Origin: Symbiodinium kawagutii
Taxonomy: Eukaryota > Sar > Dinophyceae > Suessiales > Symbiodiniaceae
Length of the DNA: 64,000 nucleotides
Direction: 5' to 3'
Assembly: GCA_009767595.1 (NCBI GenBank)
Contig: VSDK01020618.1
Span: forward strand, 261,306 to 325,305
In this document: in pieces, positions 55,389 through 64,000 of the stretch
How the letters are laid out: each line of letters opens with the position of its first letter
Position numbering within the stretch: position 1 is the first letter of the stretch
Position numbers and translations under genes: made by a program
Notes under the pieces: generated by a model
Told to the model about the DNA's origin: nothing
What the model saw: the letters and a program-made list of their open reading frames with translations, nothing else
The model's database searches: none

Positions 55389-56513
55389 GTGGCTTTAGCA
55401 GTTTTCAGCCCAGGCATCTGCATGACTCGTGGTATTCGCAGCCGGATTTTTCACGAACCCGATGATATCAGCAATCGTCATCGGGACCTCTTTCCGTTGC
55501 CTTCTCTTAGAGATGAGTTTTTTGGAACTGGGGATGTGTGTCATGCTGTGAAGAGAAGAATTTATCGAAAGCATCACATGATCAAGCGTGTGAATCTGGC
55601 CATTGACAGTTTGAATTCACTTTTTTATGGTGGGGGCAAGCGTTTCGAACATCGATACACTGGTGACCTGGGTAGTTTGCCTATGAGCCAGCGAGATTCT
55701 TTGAGATCTATCATACAGAGTGTTGGTGCATTTGGAACCCCCCCGCAAAATGCAAGCCGTTCCGGAGCCCTTCAGGCGCTTCGAACAACCAGCGATGGAT
55801 ACTCTAGTCCAGAAGCTGGTGTGGGATCAGTGTGCAACATGGTGCTGCAGCGGTTATCCTTACCCTCGGGCAGGGTGGCTGGTGTTGACCTTGGTTCAGT
55901 GTTGGAAGAGCCTCTTCGTACCATGGTTACAGATTTTGAGGACTGGATGATGGTTGATGGGGACACATGGGCTGCGGTTAGTGGTGAAGCGCATGCTGTT
56001 AGGACCTACAATGACCCTTCCCTTTATGATCACCATCAGTACATTCGGTTTCTTCATCATCTTTTTGATTGTGGTATTTTGGGGCTTGTCGATCGAGCTA
56101 GAGGCCGAGTTGGTGCTTTCACTGTCACTAAAAAACCAAAAACCGAAGCTGGTAAGACCATTGAACGACAGCGGTTGATATTAGACTGCAGAGCCGTGAA
56201 TTATGCGTTCAAGGACCCTCCTCATACTCGTCTTGGATCGCTTGCTGCACTCACAGAGCTGGAGCTTCCCCAAGGGGAGACCTTGTACGTTTCAGGCTCG
56301 GATATCCGAGATTGCTTTTATGCTGCGAAGCTTCCTCCAGGGTTTTCTCAGTGGTTCTGTTTACACCGAGACATTTCTAGGACTGAGGCCATGGAGATTT
56401 TTGGGGAAGATTTCTCAAACTATGAGCATTTGGATCGGTTCATACATACCTTGTGTTACAGTACTCCCCATGGGATTCAGTTGGAGCTTCTACATCATTC
56501 AGCAACTGCATGA
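55389..56513 (+). CDS. Reverse transcriptase, N-terminal part, YR retrotransposon
   Basis: The frame is open from inside the Gag end; the likely ATG is at 55422 (MTRGIRSR), with a GTG at 55389. The first 250 residues are element-specific. RT sequence begins near 56140: RQRLILDCRAVNYAFKDPP, then YVSGSDIRDCFYAAKLP, where Asp of SDIRD is the first catalytic aspartate (motif A). Coding potential leaves this frame at about 56448, beside a CATACATA repeat, and continues one frame over with the motif B sequence LPMGFSWSFYIIQ; the remaining residues to the TGA at 56513 are not RT-like. The break may be a mutation, an assembly error or a frameshift signal. Confidence 0.65.
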   Translation: MALAVFSPGICMTRGIRSRIFHEPDDISNRHRDLFPLPSLRDEFFGTGDVCHAVKRRIYRKHHMIKRVNLAIDSLNSLFYGGGKRFEHRYTGDLGSLPMSQRDSLRSIIQSVGAFGTPPQNASRSGALQALRTTSDGYSSPEAGVGSVCNMVLQRLSLPSGRVAGVDLGSVLEEPLRTMVTDFEDWMMVDGDTWAAVSGEAHAVRTYNDPSLYDHHQYIRFLHHLFDCGILGLVDRARGRVGAFTVTKKPKTEAGKTIERQRLILDCRAVNYAFKDPPHTRLGSLAALTELELPQGETLYVSGSDIRDCFYAAKLPPGFSQWFCLHRDISRTEAMEIFGEDFSNYEHLDRFIHTLCYSTPHGIQLELLHHSATA

Positions 56514-59500
56514 ACAAGCCAGTCTCCGAGCTCTTCAGTTATCCCCAGATGACTTGATAAAGGATGGCAATCCACCGCCTCTCCTCAGGGATGGCTCGAT
56601 GCTGGCTATGCCTTACTGCGGCAATGTGCACTGCATATCCACGTCAAAGGAGCTTGCAGATGAGGGCAAGAGCCGGATTGCTGTGGAGCTGGAGGGAATG
56701 GGATTCACATTGCATGAAGATGAAGATGCAAACTCATTTTTCCAGACTTTGGGTGGTGTTTTTGATGGGGTTACAGGTTCAATTGCTCCTACGTCTAAGC
56801 GGGCTTGGGATTGTATTCTTGCCTTTGAGTATTTGCTTGAGAATGTTGTATCGTGTGAACTGGTTCAGCAACTTATTGGTCATTCTGTGGTCATCTTTGT
56901 GTTGAATCGATGTGGCATGTGCATATTTCGTCATCTATATGATTTCATCCAAGCTGATGGTCCTCCACGTCTCTTGAGCAGATCCGAGATTGAAGAGGTC
57001 AAGATATTCATAGGTTTGGTACCCCTGCTTTTTGGTAATATACGTTTGGAGTGGTCGAATACGGTGACAGCTACAGATGCAAGCCCATATGGATATGGTA
57101 TTTGTGAGAGAAGTATGAGTACTGAGGAGGTCAGAAGCATGGGGCGTTGGCAGGAGCGCTGGCGTTTCAAGCATTTGGATCCCTCAGAGTGGCGACCACG
57201 AGATCGAGCCGAAGGACGGTGTCCTTTGACAGATGTTCGCACTGCACGGCCGTTTTATTCTCCCCCTTCTATTGATGAGCTGTATGAGGTTGATGGTAAT
57301 TTTCCAGAGGTTCCCATTGAAGTAGCTGAATTTTCTACATGGAAGACGGTACTCATGGGTCGTTGGAGAGACACTTCAGAGCACATCACATTGAAGGAAG
57401 GCAGAGCTTTGGTTTTAGCAGCTAGGAGACTCACACGGAATAGCTCTTCAAGAGGTAAACGTCATTTGGTATTGGTCGATAACTTGGCACTATCTATGAT
57501 GGTTTGCAAGGGTCGGGCTACTAACTTTGGCATGCTTCGCGTGATGCAGCAACTATCTGCTCTAAGTTTAGCTGGCGGATTTGTGATCAAAACACGTTGG
57601 CTGCCATCGGAGAGAAACCCTGCCGATGGCCCCAGTCGGGGCCAAGTCGAGCCGGGTCCTTACCAAGCCAATTGGGCCGAAGCCAAAGGAAGTCCCCAGG
57701 ACGAGCCGAGTCCTGAAGGGGACTCCGAAGCAGTCCTTGACAAAGAGCTATGGAAGCAAGGTAGTGAATACCAAGAAGATGGTGACAGTGAAACAAGAAA
57801 AGAAGAAGCCAATCAGTGTAAAGAAGCCTCAAGTGGAGAAGAAGAAAGAGAGAAGAGTGTTGGCCAGTCGCCTAGTGGATCAGCCAGAGTTGGGCAAGTT
57901 GGCCAGGATGAACAAGTTGACTGTTCTGGAGAGACGCTCAGTGAGTTCAGCCATCGAGGAGCAGTACCAGAATTATCACCAGAAGTTTGTGAATTTCTGC
58001 CGGGAGCACGGGCTAGAGTTGCCCCCATCACCAAGCACCGATGCAAATCTAGCGGACTTCATGGATGTACTCTTCTTCGAGGGCAAGCCCATGAACGAAG
58101 GGGAGAAGATCTTAGCGAGCTTGGAATTTCTGCACGGAAGCTTAAAAGGAAAGTTGGTTCGCTCTCGAAAAGCTCTTCGTGGTTGGCGAAAAGAGTGCCC
58201 TCCAGAATCACGAGTACCTCTGCCGAAACTGGTGGCCTACGGAATCAGCATGTTGCTACTGGCAAAGGGCAAGAGACTCCATGCACTGAAAGTGATCCTG
58301 GACTTCGACACCTACATGCGTCCCAGCGAGAGCCAAGACCTTCTGAAAAAGAACCTGGTCTGTCCAGCTTTGAAGGCTGGACCCCAATACAAATGGTATG
58401 CCCTGGTGATCAGAGACTTCGACGAAAGACGTCCCGACAAAGTGGGCATCTACGACAACAGTGTGCCTTTGAACAGCAGAGAAAGGACCTGGTTGGGCAA
58501 TGTGGTGCACAAGCATGTGAAGACCCTGCCATCGAACACGTCCAAGATCTTCCCATTCGATGCGGCCGATTTTCGGAAGCAGATGCAGTGGGGAGCCACG
58601 CAGTTGGGTCTGAGCGGGGTTCACCCGTATCAGCTTCGTCATGGCGGAGCGGCGGACGACCTGAACGCAAAGGAGTGAGATCACCAAGGAGTGAAGACCA
58701 GGGGAAGATGGCAGACAGATCAATCGGTGCGTCGCTACACAAAGGTGGGAAAGATTCAGCAGATTCTCAACCAAGTCTCACCTGCAAAAATGGCGTACTG
58801 TCGTTGGTCACACCTCAACTTGATGAAGGCTTTCAACGGACAAGTTCAAGCAAGACTGCATTGAATCCTGTGACTACAGATGTTTTCCTTTGCAAAAGCA
58901 AGCCGCACAGATTTGCATTGGAGTTGTTTGCAGGGACTGCTCGAGTAGCAGCAGCTCTTTGTGCCATAGGTATATGCACCTTTCCAATCGACATTTGTCT
59001 CTTTTCTTCACATGATGTTTTGGACAAATTCGTTGAACACACTATCACCAATTGGATTCGGTCGCATCGTATCTCTTTCATGTGGATTGGTATGCCTTGT
59101 ACAACGTTTTCTCGTGCTCGAAAGCATGATGGTCTTGGGCCTGGACCCTTGCGAGACCCACAGCACTTGTGGGGTCTTCCTGGATTGGGCAAAAGGGATC
59201 GACTGAAGCTGAGTATTGGGAATTCGCTGTTTCAATTTACAATTCGTATCATGCGTCTTTGTGAGAAGTACAATATTCCATATGCATTGGAGAATCCAGC
59301 AACCAGTATGGCATGGGACATGCTGCCACTTTGTAAGTTTTGCAGACAATTCTCTCCAAAATGGTGTCAACTAGACTACTGCCAATTTGGTGAGCGTTGG
59401 AAGAAACCTACAGGTATCCTATACAACTTTGTGGACTTAACTCCTTTGAACAAGCAGTGCAACTCACAATCTGGTTTATGTTCGCGTACCGGTCGTCAAC

Positions 59501-59619
59501 ATGTGCGCCTGGCAGGAACTGACCACAACGGCACCTTCATGACCTTACGTGCTCAACCGTATCCTCTGCCAATGGCATCGCTTGTGGCGAAGCAAGTGGC
59601 CAGAACCTTGCAGGGATAG
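56449..59619 (+). CDS. RT C-terminal part, RNase H and C5-methyltransferase-like domain of the YR retrotransposon
   Basis: This frame is open from 56203; RT-like sequence enters at about 56449 (LPMGFSWSFYIIQ, motif B). Motif C, normally Y-x-D-D, reads PYCGN here, so the catalytic Asp appears lost. RNase H follows: TATDASPYGYG (Asp at 57076), TLKEGRAL, LVDNLALSMM and WLPSERNPADGPSRG, with acidic positions intact. From 57640 to 58700 the frame is open but compositionally odd because the recombinase is encoded in another frame. The final domain has LELFAGTARVAAAL (motif I, 58921), MWIGMPCTTFSRAR (Cys codon at 59098) and YALENPATSMAW (Glu codon 59290), the order and spacing of cytosine-C5 methyltransferases. 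DIRS-1 also places a methyltransferase after RT-RH, but of the Dam (N6-adenine) type. The TAG at 59617-59619 touches repeat B1. Confidence 0.75.
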   Translation, partial: PCVTVLPMGFSWSFYIIQQLHEQASLRALQLSPDDLIKDGNPPPLLRDGSMLAMPYCGNVHCISTSKELADEGKSRIAVELEGMGFTLHEDEDANSFFQTLGGVFDGVTGSIAPTSKRAWDCILAFEYLLENVVSCELVQQLIGHSVVIFVLNRCGMCIFRHLYDFIQADGPPRLLSRSEIEEVKIFIGLVPLLFGNIRLEWSNTVTATDASPYGYGICERSMSTEEVRSMGRWQERWRFKHLDPSEWRPRDRAEGRCPLTDVRTARPFYSPPSIDELYEVDGNFPEVPIEVAEFSTWKTVLMGRWRDTSEHITLKEGRALVLAARRLTRNSSSRGKRHLVLVDNLALSMMVCKGRATNFGMLRVMQQLSALSLAGGFVIKTRWLPSERNPADGPSRGQVEPGPYQANWAEAKGSPQDEPSPEGDSEAVLDKELWKQGSEYQEDGDSETRKEEANQCKEASSGEEEREKSVGQSPSGSARVGQVGQDEQVDCSGETLSEFSHRGAVPELSPEVCEFLPGARARVAPITKHRCKSSGLHGCTLLRGQAHERRGEDLSELGISARKLKRKVGSLSKSSSWLAKRVPSRITSTSAETGGLRNQHVATGKGQETPCTESDPGLRHLHASQREPRPSEKEPGLSSFEGWTPIQMVCPGDQRLRRKTSRQSGHLRQQCAFEQQRKDLVGQCGAQACEDPAIEHVQDLPIRCGRFSEADAVGSHAVGSERGSPVSASSWRSGGRPERKGVRSPRSEDQGKMADRSIGASLHKGGKDSADSQPSLTCKNGVLSLVTPQLDEGFQRTSSSKTALNPVTTDVFLCKSKPHRFALELFAGTARVAAALCAIGICTFPIDICLFSSHDVLDKFVEHTITNWIRSHRISFMWIGMPCTTFSRARKHDGLGPGPLRDPQHLWGLPGLGKRDRLKLSIGNSLFQFTIRIMRLCEKYNIPYALENPATSMAWDMLPLCKFCRQFSPKWCQLDYCQFGERWKKPTGILYNFVDLTPLNKQCNSQSGLCSRTGRQHVRLAGTDHNGTFMTLRAQPYPLPMASLVAKQVARTLQG
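57626..58678 (+). CDS. Tyrosine recombinase of the YR retrotransposon, overlapping frame, interrupted before the catalytic Tyr
   Basis: The recombinase lies entirely within the RT/RH/MT frame but in another phase, as in DIRS-1. After a Lys-rich N-terminus the core-binding part (HQKFVNFCREHGLELPP) and catalytic domain follow. The first catalytic Arg is in DFDTYMRPSES (58319), and the His-x-x-Arg box is HPYQLRHGG (His 58622, Arg 58637). A TGA at 58676-58678 ends the frame, but beyond it the same frame continues RGRWQTDQSVRRYTKVGK with the expected nucleophile Tyr at 58736-58738. So the stop separates the active-site Tyr from the rest. This enzyme would join the circular DNA intermediate into the genome. 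Either this copy is inactivated by a nonsense change, or the stop is read through. Confidence 0.75.
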   Translation: MAPVGAKSSRVLTKPIGPKPKEVPRTSRVLKGTPKQSLTKSYGSKVVNTKKMVTVKQEKKKPISVKKPQVEKKKERRVLASRLVDQPELGKLARMNKLTVLERRSVSSAIEEQYQNYHQKFVNFCREHGLELPPSPSTDANLADFMDVLFFEGKPMNEGEKILASLEFLHGSLKGKLVRSRKALRGWRKECPPESRVPLPKLVAYGISMLLLAKGKRLHALKVILDFDTYMRPSESQDLLKKNLVCPALKAGPQYKWYALVIRDFDERRPDKVGIYDNSVPLNSRERTWLGNVVHKHVKTLPSNTSKIFPFDAADFRKQMQWGATQLGLSGVHPYQLRHGGAADDLNAKE

Positions 59620-59778
59620 GGGATTGGGTGACCGCTGTGTGACACTGCAGCTCTCAAGGAGCTTTGGTTTGGTCCCTTCATCGTTCACTTTGTGGAGACA
59701 GATTTGTAAGCGATTTGGAGCTGTGAATGCTTCAACAGTCTGGCCAGAAAAGTGTGAGCGGATGAAGGGGAAATCATA
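59619..59778 (+). repeat. Split direct repeat B1 (160 bp)
   Basis: Begins GGGGATTGGGTGACCGCTG and ends GGGGAAATCATA; identical to 59890-60049. It overlaps the last base of the polyprotein stop codon and A2 by two bases. Confidence 0.9.
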
Positions 59779-59863
59779 GTATCTGTTTACAGGAAGTTGA
59801 TGGGATTCCGGAATTTAGCCACTCGACCATGGCCGTCTGAACTCAAGGTCTTCGTTCTTTGCT
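59777..59863 (+). repeat. Split direct repeat A2 (87 bp)
   Basis: Identical to A1 at the left end. It is followed by a 26-base spacer (59864-59889) before B2. Confidence 0.9.
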
Positions 59864-59889
59864 CCACCATCCATCCCCACCACTCACCG

Positions 59890-60049
59890 GGGGATTGGGT
59901 GACCGCTGTGTGACACTGCAGCTCTCAAGGAGCTTTGGTTTGGTCCCTTCATCGTTCACTTTGTGGAGACAGATTTGTAAGCGATTTGGAGCTGTGAATG
60001 CTTCAACAGTCTGGCCAGAAAAGTGTGAGCGGATGAAGGGGAAATCATA
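59890..60049 (+). repeat. Split direct repeat B2 (160 bp), right end of the element
   Basis: Identical to B1. Sequence beyond it (TATATGATTTATCG) is unrelated to A2, so the element ends here. Confidence 0.9.
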
Positions 60050-62403
60050 TATATGATTTATCGTTATTGATCTCCACTGGTCAACACGTAAACTGTTTCC
60101 TTCCGCAGTTGTCCTTGCCCAACCCGTCATTGCTATTCAGAGTGCTACAAGCTGCCTTGAGCAATGATGATCGCTTGTGTGTGGGAATTTGAGGCATGCT
60201 CGCCAACCAGGAACACATCTACAACAGCTTTTGGACACGACTTCGGCTAGTGAAAAACCTGATTTGAAGATGTGATCGAGATTTCGGTGATATTTGTACA
60301 CAAGATGGTCATCAATTCATCAATCAGTTCATCAACCAATCTTTCTGAGGAACCTTAAGAAACATAGGGAACCCCAAACATGTGGTGACATAGCATGGAT
60401 GGGCTGTGGTGTGCGGTCAACGCCACCTGTGTGGATCCCTGCTTCCCGCTCCTGCCCTTCTCTAATTGCTGATGGTGGTCACCATACCCTTCATAAGCAC
60501 TGATTGGTTCAGGGTACGCCTTTTTTTGGGGGCCACCTAGTACACTTTGGGTGTTCAGAGACCGATGTTTTTTTCCGCAAAGATGAACCGTTTCAGAGGC
60601 TGATCACCCGAGAGGCCTTCTCACTGCTCAACAACCTGCCCGCAAACCGTACCCAGCGGTTCTTTTTGACCTCATCGTAATGACGGAGGCAGCAAGGATG
60701 ACTTCCTCACATGCCTGAAATGAAGCGATTACATGAGGAATTCCCCAAGCGATTCTCAGCATTTCGATGTTTGACCGCATGTCCTTGAGGTCAGAGGAAG
60801 AACCGAAAGCAAGGAAAAAGGTCGAGAAGTCAAGCAAAAAGGATATTTGGGAATTTCTGAGAAGTTGCATGCGTGGGTCAACAACTATCTACCCAGCAAA
60901 TTACATGATCTTCGTGTTAGTTCGGAAACATCGCCCTGCTGTCCACTGACTGGAATGTATTTTCTTATTCTTGCCAGTGCCCGAGCTATGATAAAACGCC
61001 GCTACGAGAGTTGTCGAGAATGAGGATTGTCAGGAGTGAACAATGGTCAATGGACAATTGCGAACAGAAGCAACATTTAAGTTGGTTAGGAGTCTAGGAC
61101 GTCAATAACCGACCAACAGCAGTAGGAGTTTGGTGGGTGTCCCCCATGTGGACGAAGAGGATATGGCAACCGTCACGAGCTTGCCATACATGGGGTGTTT
61201 CCTGCTTGTTTTTTGGAGGGGTTCTGGAAGCCATCAGCTATTTCTATAGGGAATCAGCCCTGCCACATATCCTATCAGGTTTCCGGGAAATCCTTAGCTA
61301 GGTGAATATCAAGGAGGCAGACTGAACCACAAGCTGGTAATCGAGTCACCTGTGCATCATCGGTCAAGTAGGGATGCTCGCGTCCCCAGAGCTTGAGGAC
61401 ACTTGTGATCATACAGGGTACAACAAGCCAAACACGGTGGTTCTGAGTCAAGACACCTGGTTGCTGATTCAATAATCACCTTTCCAATGGATAATTGTAT
61501 CCAACGTGTAAGTCATCCATATGTTTGGTATTCTGCTTTCCAGAGATTCTATCCTAAATTCCCCGAGTGTTTGCTGTTTGATTGATCCCGTTTTCCGGGG
61601 GGCCCTGGCACAACACTTGCACCACCACAAGATTCCGGTTTCCGAAGCTAGTCCTTAGCATGTGAGGTATGGCAAACTTCAGGGTGACCCTCAGCATCCA
61701 AAAAACTGGAAGCTGAGAACCAAACATCTGTGCAGGTAGCCCCTGGCAGGTGGAAGAAACGCCCGCTATCACCCATGGGGTGCAGGTTGGATTTGTAGCT
61801 TCCTTCTTAGTTTACCAAAGGGTACAGTGGTTGAGACAAACTTCCGTAGCACAACTCCATACGCAACTAGCAATCACTGCTGCAGAGGGACATCATGCTT
61901 GCCTGAGGAGCCTGCACAGAAAAAGGCAAGCGAGAAAGTGGAAAAAGTGAAAGCCCCAAAGAAAGGGCCAGAGCCTCAGTGAGTCGTCCACACCTTCACC
62001 GCTGGAAACATCCTGGGGTGCCTACACGACGCTGGTGATACCAATCATCTCCAACGGGCTGCAGCCATCTTGGGTTCTCATTACCATTGGTTGAGTACAC
62101 CTCGGATCAGGCTACAAACGACCTACTCCTAACGAGTGCCGGCTGTCCTGCATCTGAACGCCCATGCGAAACTCTCCAGGCATTGCTGGTGCCCAAGGCT
62201 CTTTAAAGAGAAGCCAAAGAAACAAGAGACCAAGGCGAACCAGGACGGATCCTTGGGCTGGGACGTTCCAACTTGCCACATCGACATGTGCTGGTCAATC
62301 GGGGCACGTAAAACCAACCCCTGACGAGCAGACCGCCATCTTTTTTTTGATGGGAAAATGGGGAGGTACCGTGGTTACCTCCCCTTACTGGAGGATTAGA
62401 TAG
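60050..62403. other. Region without supported gene
   Basis: Mostly unique sequence of moderate AT content. Open frames of 60-80 codons occur on both strands, none with recognisable motifs. No satellite or MITE copy was seen. Confidence 0.4.
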
Positions 62404-62631
62404 GGAAGGGGTACCTCGTCATGGAGGATTCGATGCGAAGGTGAAAAGACCAAGCAGACGATCTCAAGGACTTGGCCCCTACAGTTGCTTGGACATGTCC
62501 CTCCTGGCGGTGAATGTAACCAGCTACCTTCCCAGTGGGCACATCTCAGCAGCTGGGGACGCCAGGAGGAGGACGACTGGGAACTGCTGGACGATGAGGA
62601 GTTGATTCGCTGGAGCCTTAGTGCAGGTTGA
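62404..62631 (+). CDS. Possible terminal exon, acidic C-terminus
   Basis: The plus frame is open for 75 codons without an ATG and ends with the coherent sequence GRQEEDDWELLDDEELIRWS before TGA at 62629. The upstream part (LQLLGHVPPGGECNQLPSQW) is also free of the local repeat words. An acceptor could lie near 62450. The opposite strand is also open over the same bases (Ser-rich), so the assignment is tentative. Confidence 0.25.
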   Translation, partial: GRGTSSWRIRCEGEKTKQTISRTWPLQLLGHVPPGGECNQLPSQWAHLSSWGRQEEDDWELLDDEELIRWSLSAG

Positions 62632-64000
62632 ACCCCTTGGCAGTGCCTCGTTGTTGTACCTTGAACTCTCAACCTGCGTTGGGTACCGGTTAGGTACAAC
62701 AAAATGAAGTCAACTACCTCTCCTAGGTAGTAACATTTATTATTTAGTAGGTACTATCAACAGCTATCAACCGTTGTCCAATGGACATCCGATCAGTAGG
62801 GCACACACCGGTTAAAGTCATGACCAAATATTACCAACATCAAGCAATCATGCTCATCATTTATAATGATCTCCATAACAACAACTATCATGATAACTAT
62901 TGTCAAGCGTTATGCCACCAACAGAACCATTATCAACGATGATTGTTGTCAGGGTCATCATGGTTGTTGCCTTCATTCCTTGGGCAGTTGTTTGTGCACT
63001 CTTAACTCTGAACCACTGGTAATGATAACAATGATAGGAATGATAATAGTAATTATCATCGAACCATAATCTATCATCGAACCATAATCATTTATGTTTA
63101 TCAACATCAATCATGTTCATCGGACGATGACAGTTAAACTTAGTTGATGATCGTCATGGATCGACCATGTTGGCTATGGTTTAGTCGTAGCCAGGGTACC
63201 CTCAGGTGGACTAACCTGGCAATTCAAAATTCCCCAAAAAAGCTGGTTCCCGGGTTTTCCCATCAAAAATCCTGATTTTCTGTGGTTTTCCTATGGTTTT
63301 CCCATGGTTTCCCTATGGTTTCTCTACCTTTTCCTATGATTTTCCGATGGTTTCCCATTCAAAATCTGGCATCATCACCACCTCCAACTCCCCCCTGTGC
63401 TTGGAGCGCGCCGCTGCGCAGCTACACTCACCAGCGCTGTTTGAGGTCGGAAGGCAGCCGCTTCCAGCGGAAAAGGGGAGACCAAGGCCGGGCCGAGTTT
63501 CGGTAGAGCGAGGGTCATGGGATACCTTCTGGTAGACTCACCTGGCAATGGAAAATCAGCTACTTCTACCAAGAAGAAGTCTTGAGGTAGCCATAGAAGT
63601 AGATGAAGTAGTTTTTAGGGGAAACCCAACGGAAAAATCTTCTACTTCCATGGTGGATTTTCCATTTCCAGGCCAATTTTCCGGAGGGTAAGGACCATTA
63701 TTATGACCTGGCTGCTGCTTGGGAGCGGATGAGCTACGCCAGGGCTACCTAGTGCGGGCTGCCCTTTAAGGGGCCGTATGAAAGGGGGAGCCATGCCAGG
63801 AGCTAGTAGCAGCTAGAACCAGTACAGTTGGGGATGGCCATAGTCAGAATATCATAGATAGCTACCGTGGTATAGTTGGAGCATTTATCAACGATGAAAC
63901 ATCAATGGCTTGAAATTTATAGTTCTATGTGTGTTTTTGGATTCATGGTGAACCAGCTCAACAGGGTTTAGAATTGGCGATGAGTTTCTACCATGGACAT
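62632..64000. other. Region without supported gene; short degenerate tandem repeat
   Basis: At 63280-63360 the word TATGGTTTTCCC repeats about six times in degenerate form. A GC-richer stretch at 63395-63530 is open in two plus frames and could contain an exon. A CCCTTTAAAGGGG-type repeat related to those near 30670 and 35390 lies at about 63720-63815. Confidence 0.4.

Larger units (their letters stand above)
53666..60049 (+). mobile_element. Complete tyrosine-recombinase retrotransposon (DIRS order, PAT/Ngaro-type split direct repeats)
   Basis: An 87-bp sequence A occurs at 53666-53752 and again, identical, at 59777-59863. A 160-bp sequence B occurs at 59619-59778 and again, identical, at 59890-60049. 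The order A1 - coding - B1 - A2 - B2 is the hallmark of PAT and Ngaro elements, which integrate through a tyrosine recombinase and a circular intermediate rather than an integrase. Coding fills the interior: the first gene starts 10 bases after A1 and the last stops at the first base of B1. Encoded are a membrane protein, a small protein, Gag, RT-RNase H, a tyrosine recombinase and a C5-methyltransferase-like domain. Identical repeats suggest youth, yet two frames are interrupted. Confidence 0.85.

Noticed and set aside
53666-60049. LTR retrotransposon interpretation
   Set aside because: The direct repeats are split (A1...B1A2B2), not simple long terminal repeats, and the element encodes a tyrosine recombinase rather than an integrase.

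Overview
The window looks like nuclear DNA of a dinoflagellate, probably Symbiodiniaceae/Suessiales-like or a relative, although the genus cannot be fixed from sequence alone. The reasons are these. The retroelement polyproteins resemble those that fill dinoflagellate genomes. One single-exon gene carries a ubiquitin-like start followed by near-identical RCC1-type repeats, an arrangement common in that group. Introns inside a DNA transposon use GC–AG and GA–AG boundaries of the form AG|G...AG|G. GC-balanced coding blocks sit in long AT-rich stretches built from degenerate words such as ATGGTTGATGG. Almost every protein-coding block that can be supported is part of a mobile element.

Layout. 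Bases 1-22816 are a nest. An older retroelement gene block (aspartic protease, GRF zinc finger, first methyltransferase-like domain) runs to 2261. It is split by an 11,644-bp DNA transposon at 2262-13905 with 29-bp perfect terminal inverted repeats and a probable 2-bp TG target duplication. After the transposon the same reading frame continues into a Ty1/copia polyprotein (13908-22816: Gag, zinc knuckles, protease, second methyltransferase-like domain, integrase, reverse transcriptase, RNase H, long tail). The DNA transposon carries at least four plus-strand genes, including a two-exon DDE-type transposase (11413-13464). Its introns and spacers are saturated with the word TTTACTTGAG or its complement.

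From 22.8 to 53.6 kb the sequence is mainly non-coding. It holds a roughly 4-kb satellite array (24.5-28.5 kb; 148-, 141- and 142-bp unit variants), seven copies of a roughly 110-bp MITE-like family, hairpins, microsatellites, a 1.5-kb tandem duplication, a cluster of GCGAAAGC words and scattered GC-richer islands that could be exons of long-intron genes. The one convincing non-transposon gene is the RCC1-like gene at 33608-34942.

Bases 53666-60049 are a complete tyrosine-recombinase (DIRS-order, PAT/Ngaro-type) retrotransposon. It has split direct repeats in the order A1 - genes - B1 - A2 - B2, with both repeat pairs identical. It encodes a small membrane protein, a small barrel-like protein, Gag, RT-RNase H, a tyrosine recombinase in an overlapping frame, and a third methyltransferase-like domain of cytosine-C5 type. 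The remaining 4 kb has no confident gene.

The most interesting theme is that three unrelated retroelement gene sets in one window each carry a domain with a (P)PC...E-x-P signature like cytosine-C5 DNA methyltransferases. The most novel-looking single object is the split-repeat tyrosine-recombinase element that carries one of them.
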